A stretch of DNA of 6,899 bases from an uncultured Bacilli bacterium. Its GTDB lineage: Bacteria > Bacillota_I > Bacilli_A > RF39 > UBA660. Position 1 is the first letter of the stretch; each line of letters starts with the position of its first letter. Of this stretch, positions 1-5,889 are shown one piece after another. A program made the position numbers and the translations under genes. Location: positions 1 to 6,899 of the forward strand of contig CAJTXV010000052.1 of assembly GCA_910584255.1 (NCBI GenBank). Direction: 5' to 3'. Under the pieces are notes generated by a model, which was given only the letters and a program-made list of their open reading frames with translations, had not been told where the DNA came from and searched no databases.

Positions 1-104
1 GCCCCAAGTCTCACGACTGATGCTTTGTGCTTCCCTAACACTTCGTCGATACCTATGCGTGTATTGGACTTTCACCAACTAGATATATGTCATGCACGGC
101 ACAC
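1..104 (-). mobile_element. 5' end of a group II intron (domain I start), probably group IIC; truncated by window edge
   Basis: Read on the minus strand from about position 104, the sequence opens with GTGTGCCGTGCATGAC and continues to TTGGTGAAAGTCCAA. Bacterial group II introns start with GUGYG, and many carry a GGTGAAAGTCC-like hairpin at this distance. The length from GTGTG to the TCT before that hairpin is 24 nt, the same as I recall for the Oceanobacillus iheyensis group IIC intron (GUGUGCCCGGCAUGGG...). The start could instead be at 106, because GTGTG occurs in two overlapping registers. Only about 104 nt of domain I are present. The rest of the ribozyme, and any reverse transcriptase/maturase gene, would lie beyond the left edge. 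The element sits directly after the U-tract of the pheT terminator, which is the classic target of group IIC introns. The call rests on remembered consensus and context, not on a covariance-model search. Confidence 0.72.
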
Positions 105-106
105 AC

Positions 107-141
107 AAAAAAAGAATCTACAATTTCAATAGATTCTTTTT
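107..141 (-). terminator. Rho-independent terminator of the pheST operon
   Basis: On the minus strand, starting 8 bases after the pheT stop codon, there is a perfect inverted repeat. The arm AAAAAGAATCTA (141-130) pairs with 120-109 around a 9-nt loop (129-121). An uninterrupted run of seven T follows (113-107). The stem is A/T-rich but 12 bp long if the A and T ends are counted. The putative group II intron begins immediately after the T run, so the terminator itself appears intact. Confidence 0.85.
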
Positions 142-149
142 AACTTTTC

Positions 150-2516
150 TTATTTATCTCTAACTTGAGCAGATAATTTCTTCTCAACATCTTCAATAAT
201 TTGATTAAAGATAGTCATTACTTCTTCGTCATTTAATGTTCTAGTAGGGTCTTCAAATGTGAGTGAAAAGGCAATTGATTTTTCATCACTTCCAACATTT
301 TCTCCTTCATAGACATCGAATACTTCTACTTTTTTAAGAAGTTTTCCCCCTGCCTTCTTAATCACAGAGTGAATTTGTTCTGCTATAATATTTTTCTTTA
401 CAACAAAAGCCAAATCTTTTAAAACACTTGGATATTTTGAAATTTCTTTATATTGCATCCTCTTTACACGGAAACTAAATAGCATATCTAAATTGATTTC
501 TAACACAAAAACACTTTCCTTAATCATAGATGGATGTACTTTTCCAATCACACCAATTTCTGTATTATTTACTATAATTTTGGCACTTTGTCCTGGATGA
601 AGTTCCTGAATATCCGTTGTTGGTACAATACTATAACGATTTTTATATCCTAAAGATTCTAATAATTCTTCTAGTATTCCTTTGATTACATAGAAGTCAA
701 CTACTTCTTTCTTAAGACCTAACTCGTAAATACCAGTCATTAGTATTGCCAGTCTCTCTTCTTCATGATATTCTAAATCCTTCTTATAGAAACTTTTACC
801 TATTTCATAGATACAAATGTCTTTATAATTTCTTGCTTTATTATATTTAAAAATGGACAATAGTGAAGGAATTAAACTATATCTTAATGTATTTCGATCT
901 TCACTCATTGGATCTAAGACTTTCACTTTTTCGATTTCCTTTATATCTGTAAATTGAAATCCATCTGTTTCTGGAGTTAATGCATAACTAAGCGTCTCAT
1001 TGAGTCCTAAATCTGCAAGTTTATTTCGAATATAACGTTTCGTTTTATTGACAGTACCAGGAACTACTGGTAAAACAAGAGATTTTCCTTCTATTTTATC
1101 AATTCCATAAATTCGTCCGACTTCTTCAATGATATCTTCTGGAATAGAAATATCAATTCTTCTGGTTGGAACTGTAATTGTAAATTGCTCTTTATCTACC
1201 TTAGTTTCAAATTGTAGACGTTTTAAAATATCTACTACTTCCTCTTTTGAAAGAGTAATTCCAAGTACCTTATTAATTTTATCTAGGGAAACAGAAACAA
1301 CCTCTTCTTTGATTTCCATATTTTTATACTCTACAATACCAGATAAAATCTTAGCATCTGCATATTTTTCTAATAAATGACAACTTCTCATCATAGCCAT
1401 GTAAGTTCTCTTTGGATCTAATCCTTTTTCAAAACGATTACTTGCTTCACTCCTTAGTACCTTCTTACTTGTTTTTCTAATGCATGTTGGATGGAAGATG
1501 GCAGACTCAATGATAATATTTTTAGTATCCTCTTCAATTTCTGTTGTAAGCCCTCCCATCACACCTGCAAGTCCTACTGCTTCCTTTTCAGTTGCAATTA
1601 CAATATCGGAAGAAGATAAAACTCTCTCTTGGCTATCTAATGTTTTTAATTTTTCCCCATCGTTAGCCATACGAACAATTAGTTTGTCTCCTAAGCGGTC
1701 TGCATCATAATAATGAAGCGGTTGTCCTGTTTCTAACATGACATAGTTGGAAATATCCACTACATTATTAATAGGACGAATGCCTGATGCAATTAGACGA
1801 TTTTTAATAAATTCTGGACTTTCTTTAATGGTTACTCCTACTACTTTTTTTGCTAGAAATAAAGGACAGTTTTCTGTTTGTATATCTAAAGAGAATTTTC
1901 CTTCGATGGATTCTTTTTCTTCCTTGAAGGATAAGTCAATATCATTTACCTTTTTTCCATAAAGAGCACCAATCTCATAAGCCATTCCTAAAATACTTAA
2001 AAGATCCCCTCGATTAGAAGTAAGTTCAAAGTCAATCACTTCATCATCTAATCCTATAAATTCTATGGCATCTTCTCCAATTGGTGCCTCACTTGACAAT
2101 TCATGAATTCCATTGATATCCTTTTCAGTTAAGAATTTATGTTCTAACCCAAGCTCTGAAATAGCACAAAGCATTCCATTCGACTCTTGTCCACGAATTA
2201 CACCCTTTTTAATGACACCTCCAGGGAGTGTGGTTCCATCCACTGCAACTATTACTTTGATTCCCCTTCTTACATTTGGAGCACCACAAACAATTTGTAA
2301 AATTTCACTTCCTATATTTACCTTACAAATATGAAGATGGTCACTATCTGGATGATCTACACATTCTATAACTTCACCAATAATTAACTTTGAAGTTGGA
2401 ATTAATTTAGAACATGAATCATATTCATTCCCAATACTAGTCATATCATCTGCTAGAGTTTTTGTATCAACAGGAATAGAAACATAATCACTTACAAATT
2501 TTCTACTTAATTTCAT
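150..2516 (-). CDS. pheT: Phenylalanine--tRNA ligase beta subunit
   Basis: PheT is the large subunit of the cytoplasmic alpha2beta2 enzyme that attaches phenylalanine to tRNA-Phe. It binds tRNA and hydrolyses mischarged Tyr-tRNA-Phe. At 788 residues it has normal bacterial length. Visible parts in order are the N-terminal B1 segment, an EMAP-type OB-fold tRNA-binding domain at about 40-150 (HPDSDHLHIC, GAPNVR), and the B3/B4 editing domain at about 210-390 (RPINNVVDISNYVM, EASNRFEKGLDP). These are followed by the B5 domain at about 405-475, the catalytic-like core, and a C-terminal ferredoxin-fold anticodon-binding domain at about 692-788 (KYPSVLKDLAFVV, FEDPTRTLNDEEV). The ATG start overlaps the end of pheS by 14 bp. 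An AAAGGA ribosome-binding site lies 8 nt upstream, inside pheS, which suggests translational coupling. Transcription is controlled by the T-box ahead of pheS and ends at the hairpin downstream. No damage is seen. Confidence 0.98.
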   Translation of the reverse strand: MKLSRKFVSDYVSIPVDTKTLADDMTSIGNEYDSCSKLIPTSKLIIGEVIECVDHPDSDHLHICKVNIGSEILQIVCGAPNVRRGIKVIVAVDGTTLPGGVIKKGVIRGQESNGMLCAISELGLEHKFLTEKDINGIHELSSEAPIGEDAIEFIGLDDEVIDFELTSNRGDLLSILGMAYEIGALYGKKVNDIDLSFKEEKESIEGKFSLDIQTENCPLFLAKKVVGVTIKESPEFIKNRLIASGIRPINNVVDISNYVMLETGQPLHYYDADRLGDKLIVRMANDGEKLKTLDSQERVLSSSDIVIATEKEAVGLAGVMGGLTTEIEEDTKNIIIESAIFHPTCIRKTSKKVLRSEASNRFEKGLDPKRTYMAMMRSCHLLEKYADAKILSGIVEYKNMEIKEEVVSVSLDKINKVLGITLSKEEVVDILKRLQFETKVDKEQFTITVPTRRIDISIPEDIIEEVGRIYGIDKIEGKSLVLPVVPGTVNKTKRYIRNKLADLGLNETLSYALTPETDGFQFTDIKEIEKVKVLDPMSEDRNTLRYSLIPSLLSIFKYNKARNYKDICIYEIGKSFYKKDLEYHEEERLAILMTGIYELGLKKEVVDFYVIKGILEELLESLGYKNRYSIVPTTDIQELHPGQSAKIIVNNTEIGVIGKVHPSMIKESVFVLEINLDMLFSFRVKRMQYKEISKYPSVLKDLAFVVKKNIIAEQIHSVIKKAGGKLLKKVEVFDVYEGENVGSDEKSIAFSLTFEDPTRTLNDEEVMTIFNQIIEDVEKKLSAQVRDK

Positions 2517-3561
2517 TTACCTCATCCTTTCTATCAAATTGTTCTAAGAAACGAATATCGTTGGTGTATAAATAACGAATATCAGGAATCTCATAACGAA
2601 ACATCGCAAGACGATCAAGCCCAGTTCCAAATGCAAACCCAGTCCAAACTTTAGAATCATATCCACCCATTTCTAATACATTCGGATGCACCATACCCGC
2701 ACCTAGAAGTTCAATCCATCCTGTTTGTTTACATAGAGGACATCCCTTTCCTCCACATTTAAAACAGGTAACATCTACTTCAACGCTAGGTTCCGTAAAT
2801 GGAAAGAAACTAGGACGGAAACGAACATGCGTATTTTCACCTAACATTTTTTTAGCAAATAACTCTAAGGTTCCCTTTAAATCAGCCAAAGAAACATCTT
2901 TATCAATCACAAGCCCCTCTACTTGACCAAATTGATGAGAATGTGTTGCATCATCATCTCTTCGATACACTTTTCCTGGACAAATCATACGAATAGGAGT
3001 TTTATCTTTATTTTCTTGCATCGTCCTTGCCTGTACACTAGAAGTTTGTGTACGAAGTAAATATTCTGGATCAATATAGAACGTATCTTGTGCATCTCTT
3101 GCAGGATGCCCAAGAGGAACATTTAATCGTTGAAAACAATTTTCATCTGTTTCCAGTTCTGGTCCATCAACAACATCATATCCCATAGATACAAAGAAAT
3201 CTTCGACATCTTCAATAATTCTTTGAAATGGATGTCTACTTCCTCTTTTTAACTTTTTACTAGGCAAACTAATATCAATTCGCTCAGATTCTAATTTTTC
3301 ATTTAATTCCTTTTCCTTGAAAGAATCTTCCAACTCACTAATTTTAGTCGTCACTTCATTTTTAATTTCATTCGAAAGACGACCTACTTCCTTCTTCTCA
3401 TCGATAGAAAGTTCTTTCATATTACTAGTAAGATTTGTAATAAGTCCCTTTTTACCAAAATACTTAACTTTTAATTCTTGGCATTCTCTACTAGAAGTAA
3501 TACACTTAATATCTTCTTCTAGAGAATTTCTAATTTCTTTAATTTTTTCATTGATATTCAT
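2503..3561 (-). CDS. pheS: Phenylalanine--tRNA ligase alpha subunit
   Basis: PheS is the catalytic subunit of phenylalanyl-tRNA synthetase, a class II aminoacyl-tRNA synthetase that activates Phe with ATP and works with PheT. The 352-residue length is typical. Residues 1-90 form the charged coiled-coil arm that contacts tRNA. The catalytic domain follows, with HPARDAQDTFY at 152-162, motif 2 around YRRDDDATHSHQFGQVEG (199-216), the substrate pocket segment FPFTEPSVEVDV (253-264), and motif 3 GFAFGTGLDRLAMFRY (308-323). A CxxC...CxxC cluster (Cys 266, 269, 274, 277) is common in Bacillota PheS. The ATG start has a strong AGAGGGG ribosome-binding site 10 nt upstream. The gene is preceded by a T-box leader with a UUC (Phe) specifier, which confirms the amino-acid assignment independently. 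It overlaps pheT by 14 bp at its 3' end. Confidence 0.98.
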   Translation of the reverse strand: MNINEKIKEIRNSLEEDIKCITSSRECQELKVKYFGKKGLITNLTSNMKELSIDEKKEVGRLSNEIKNEVTTKISELEDSFKEKELNEKLESERIDISLPSKKLKRGSRHPFQRIIEDVEDFFVSMGYDVVDGPELETDENCFQRLNVPLGHPARDAQDTFYIDPEYLLRTQTSSVQARTMQENKDKTPIRMICPGKVYRRDDDATHSHQFGQVEGLVIDKDVSLADLKGTLELFAKKMLGENTHVRFRPSFFPFTEPSVEVDVTCFKCGGKGCPLCKQTGWIELLGAGMVHPNVLEMGGYDSKVWTGFAFGTGLDRLAMFRYEIPDIRYLYTNDIRFLEQFDRKDEVNEIK

Positions 3562-3598
3562 TAAAAATCATCCCCTCTATTTGTATAGCTATAACATG

Positions 3599-3635
3599 AA
3601 AAAACGACAACTCACCATCTAAGGGCGAATTGTCG
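3599..3635 (-). terminator. Intrinsic terminator of the pheST T-box (attenuator)
   Basis: On the minus strand CGACAATTCGCC (3635-3624) pairs with GGTGAGTTGTCG (3616-3605) over 12 bp, including two G-T wobbles, around a 7-nt loop. Six T follow (3604-3599). The 5' arm shares bases with the T-box antiterminator (GCG/CGC and CCTTA), so the two structures exclude each other, as expected for tRNA-controlled attenuation. It would also limit readthrough from frr and the upstream 427-codon gene into pheST. Confidence 0.93.
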
Positions 3636-3823
3636 CGGTACCACCTTATTTTATAGATTTCTCTATATCTCTTTCCTCTTAACGCGATCTTTACGCTTAG
3701 CTTTTAACTAAGAACTCCAAAGGCGAATTCGTAAGATTCCTCTTCCTTGTTTTCACCAACCACAAGGTCTCTTAAAAGATTTCTCTTAGTACTATTCCTT
3801 TTTCCATGTCAAACTCAATATAT
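3599..3823 (-). promoter_or_regulatory. T-box leader (tRNA-Phe-sensing riboswitch) of pheST
   Basis: This untranslated leader senses uncharged tRNA-Phe and permits readthrough into pheST when phenylalanine charging is low. Reading on the minus strand, the base of stem I is ACTAAGA (3790-3784) pairing with TCTTAGT (3713-3707). The distal hairpin is CCTTGT/ACAAGG with GGTTGGTGAAA in its loop. The specifier context is GAATTCGCC, with codon UUC (Phe) at 3727-3725. A short stem III, ATAGA-GAAA-TCTAT, spans 3666-3653. The hallmark T-box AAGGTGGTACCGCG is at 3647-3634. Its UGGU bulge (3643-3640) would pair with the ACCA end of tRNA-Phe, whose discriminator base is A. The antiterminator would form from TAAGG (3648-3644) with CCTTA (3624-3620), plus GCG with CGC (3636-3634 with 3627-3625). 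The 5' boundary is inferred from the promoter. Confidence 0.96.
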
Positions 3824-3828
3824 CCTAG

Positions 3829-3857
3829 ATTATAATGCATTTTTCTATCGTTGTAAA
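3829..3857 (-). promoter_or_regulatory. Sigma-A-type promoter for the T-box/pheST transcript
   Basis: On the minus strand there is a -35 box TTTACA (3857-3852), a 17-bp spacer, and a perfect -10 box TATAAT (3834-3829). Transcription would start near 3823, just ahead of stem I of the T-box. The -35 box lies inside the last codons of the upstream 427-codon gene (stop codon at 3847-3845), so coding sequence and promoter overlap. Confidence 0.85.
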
Positions 3858-5128
3858 GAAGAATTTTCTTCTTGAACCATATCTATCATATTTCTAGACA
3901 AACTATTAACTAAATCATTTCCATTAATATAACCAATTGGTATCATTTTTCCATCTTGATTTGGCTTCTCTAATGAAAAACTAATATCATCAAAACTAGA
4001 AACATCATCCACTTTTTCAATTGGAACATAAATTCCAGCAATCAAAGCATTGGCACCACCAATTTTAGCATCCAAAAATTCTTGATAATTCTTTTTCTCT
4101 TGTAGAGGATTTGTTTGTTTAATAGCCGAATCTACGGTTACATATACTGGAATAAAATTGATAGAGTCTTGTTCTTCATTAATAGAACATGCATCCCCAT
4201 AAGACATATGATGCATTATTTTATCAAATTCCAAAGAAACTTGTCTCCATGTAGGATCTACCTTATAAACTCCATCCTCTAACTCTTTAAAAGAACCATC
4301 TTCTTCGACTGGAACCCATACGCTTGTTCCTGTATCTAAAGGAGGGTTAATTCCTACATAAGTAGTATCCTCTACTTTCCAATATTCTGGATCTGGACCA
4401 ACTAAACTAGGTGAAACATCTTCCCGTTTAGGTACTGGTATTGGAGATTCTTGTCTATTTTGCCTACGCTCTTTTGCCTTTTTATGTTCTACTTCAGAAT
4501 TTTTAATCACTTGATCTAGTTCACTTTTAGAAAGTACATCTTTACCAATTAATGCATTAGTACGAAGAGCCGTATCAATAGCTTCCCTTACAAGAATCTG
4601 CGTTTGTGTTAAATCTTTGGTTTCTTGATTCTTCTGATTTCCATCTGCTATATATGACAAATTCTTTGGAGCATTACGTACTTCATCTTCCAAAACCTTT
4701 CCAATAATTTCCTTCTGCTCAGTAGAAAGTTCCTGATTAATTGATTTACTTTGAGTATCCTTTTGATTCAAATCTTCAACATTTTTTTCTAAATCAGATG
4801 CTTTTTTCTCTTTAGAATCCATATTTTTATATACATCTTTTAAAGCATCTGAATCCAGAATGACAACGTTTCCTTGAAGTTCAGCGATTTTTTCCTCACT
4901 AAAAGGAACTCCACCTGTTTCTGTTACAACTACTTCAGAATCCGCATTCTCTACCGTTTCTACATAAGTACAAGCAGCAAGTGCAACAACTGCACTTCCA
5001 AGAACAGCAGCCATATGAGCTTTAATCCTAGCGTTTTGTCTTTTTAATTGATTATTAGCCCGTTTTTCTCCTACAACTTTTCCACGATACTCCTCAAAAT
5101 CAAAGTTCTTATTTTCATCTTGATTCAT
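3845..5128 (-). CDS. Unrecognised single-pass membrane-anchored or lipidated protein
   Basis: I do not recognise this 427-residue protein and assign no function. Residues 1-38 are hydrophilic and charged: acidic first, then basic (KRQNARIKAH). A single hydrophobic segment follows at about 39-57 (AAVLGSAVVALAACTYV). It ends in LAAC with Cys at residue 53, which fits a lipobox, but it lies unusually far from the start. The rest is hydrophilic and probably outside the membrane. It comprises a Lys/Glu/Gln-rich, likely helical or coiled-coil stretch at about 95-225, a Pro-rich linker (SPIPVPKREDVSP, 228-240), and a C-terminal region with several Trp (WKVEDTTYVG, SVWVPVEEDG, DPTWRQVS). The ATG has an AGAGGGA ribosome-binding site. 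It starts 26 bp after the frr stop with no terminator between, so it probably shares the frr transcript. Its 3' end holds the pheST promoter. An accessory surface protein is possible. Confidence 0.9.
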   Translation of the reverse strand: MNQDENKNFDFEEYRGKVVGEKRANNQLKRQNARIKAHMAAVLGSAVVALAACTYVETVENADSEVVVTETGGVPFSEEKIAELQGNVVILDSDALKDVYKNMDSKEKKASDLEKNVEDLNQKDTQSKSINQELSTEQKEIIGKVLEDEVRNAPKNLSYIADGNQKNQETKDLTQTQILVREAIDTALRTNALIGKDVLSKSELDQVIKNSEVEHKKAKERRQNRQESPIPVPKREDVSPSLVGPDPEYWKVEDTTYVGINPPLDTGTSVWVPVEEDGSFKELEDGVYKVDPTWRQVSLEFDKIMHHMSYGDACSINEEQDSINFIPVYVTVDSAIKQTNPLQEKKNYQEFLDAKIGGANALIAGIYVPIEKVDDVSSFDDISFSLEKPNQDGKMIPIGYINGNDLVNSLSRNMIDMVQEENSSLQR

Positions 5129-5154
5129 AATTATTCCCTCTCTTCTACTTCTTT

Positions 5155-5700
5155 TTATACTGTCATTAATTCCTCTTCTTTTTCTTTAGATTTCTCATCC
5201 ACAACTTTATTATATTTTCCAACTAAATCTTGAATCTGATTTTGAAGATTCTTTTGTTCATCTTCAGAAATTTCTGCCTTTTCAGTGTCCACATTCGCAT
5301 CATGTCTAATAGTACGAATTGAAATACGAGCATCTTCCCCCATTGCCTTGATCTGTTTTACAAGCTCCTTTCTTCTTTCCTCTGTAAGTGCTGGAACTAT
5401 AATACGAATAGTTTCTCCATCGTTATTTGGAGTATATCCCAAATTTGCTTCAAAAATAGCCTTTTCAATTCCAGATAAACAACCTCGATCAAATGGTTTA
5501 ATTAATAATTGTCTCGCTTCTGGCACAGAAATAGTCGCAAGTTGTTTTAAGGGAGTTAAAGTACCATAATAATCTACCATAATTCCATCTAAACTATTAG
5601 GATTGGCCCTTCCCGCACGAACAGTTGCAAACCTTTTTTCCAAATTTTCAATTGCCTTCTGCATTTTATCTTCTGCCAACTTAATGATATCTGTATTCAT
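5155..5700 (-). CDS. frr: Ribosome recycling factor
   Basis: RRF acts in the cytoplasm with EF-G to split the post-termination ribosome so that its subunits can be reused. The protein is 181 residues, close to the usual 185. Domain I is a three-helix bundle made of residues 1-29 and about 105-181. It includes the conserved TVRAGRANP start of the hinge (26-34) and the IRTIRHDAN segment (128-136) with arginines known to contact rRNA. Domain II is the small beta domain at about 31-103 (VDYYGTLTPLKQLATISVPEARQL, IKPFDR). An AAAGGAAGG ribosome-binding site sits 6 nt ahead of the ATG. In most Bacillota frr lies behind pyrH. Here it is first in its transcript, divergent from a methyltransferase-fold gene and followed by an unknown membrane protein, so the usual tsf-pyrH-frr order has been broken. 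Confidence 0.98.
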   Translation of the reverse strand: MNTDIIKLAEDKMQKAIENLEKRFATVRAGRANPNSLDGIMVDYYGTLTPLKQLATISVPEARQLLIKPFDRGCLSGIEKAIFEANLGYTPNNDGETIRIIVPALTEERRKELVKQIKAMGEDARISIRTIRHDANVDTEKAEISEDEQKNLQNQIQDLVGKYNKVVDEKSKEKEEELMTV

Positions 5701-5732
5701 ATTTTACCTTCCTTTAATTATCTTCTTATTTC

Positions 5733-5761
5733 ATTATATTATAAAAGAAAAATTATGAAAA
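5733..5761 (-). promoter_or_regulatory. Predicted promoter of frr and the downstream 427-codon gene
   Basis: On the minus strand the -10 box TATAAT (5738-5733) is preceded, after 17 bp, by TTTTCA (5761-5756), a 4-of-6 match to the -35 consensus. A second TATAAT overlaps it (5743-5738) but has no convincing -35. The leader to the frr ATG would be about 27 nt. The region is very AT-rich, so chance matches are possible. The need for a promoter here is supported by the divergent gene layout. Confidence 0.55.
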
Positions 5762-5813
5762 GCACTTTTTGAATATTTAGAACAAAAATTTCCCTATTTA
5801 ATAAAAATAATAT

Positions 5814-5842
5814 TTGTAACCAAAAGGCATTTATGCTATGAT
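5814..5842 (+). promoter_or_regulatory. Extended -10 promoter of the BtaA-like gene
   Basis: TTGTAA (5814-5819) is a -35 box separated by exactly 17 bp from TATGAT (5837-5842). A TG dinucleotide one base before the -10 box (5834-5835) makes this an extended -10 promoter. Transcription would start near 5849, giving a leader of about 40 nt before the ATG at 5890. It stands back to back with the frr promoter, with about 50 bp between the two -35 boxes. Confidence 0.7.
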
Positions 5843-5889
5843 AAACGCATATGCAAAATTAGATTTTATTGAAAGTAGAAGTGAACTTT

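Noticed and set aside
1..104. The left-edge sequence as a piece of rRNA or a transposase gene.
   Set aside because: It matches no rRNA end that I know and has no convincing coding frame. The GTGTG start, GGTGAAAGTCC hairpin and position behind a terminator fit a group II intron better.
2503..2516. The 14-bp pheS/pheT overlap as a possible frameshift or fusion.
   Set aside because: Both proteins have full normal length with intact ends, and pheT has its own ribosome-binding site. Such overlaps are common in this operon.
2736..2766. A zinc-finger-like CxxC...CxxC cluster in PheS.
   Set aside because: This cluster is common in Bacillota PheS proteins just before the conserved GAGMVHPNVL segment, so it is not a novel fusion.
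3344..3390. Long open frames on the plus strand opposite pheS, pheT and frr (for example 3317-3622, 5285-5569, 1480-1710).
   Set aside because: They lie antisense to clearly conserved genes, show Ser/Ile/Phe-rich composition typical of antisense shadows, and lack ribosome-binding sites.
5849..5862. ATG at 5851 opening a tiny reading frame of three codons in the leader of the BtaA-like gene.
   Set aside because: Far too short to support as a leader peptide, and no ribosome-binding site is visible.
5869..5889. TTG at 5869 as start of the BtaA-like gene.
   Set aside because: No ribosome-binding site precedes it and it lies only about 20 nt after the predicted transcription start. ATG at 5890 has GAAGTG at good spacing.
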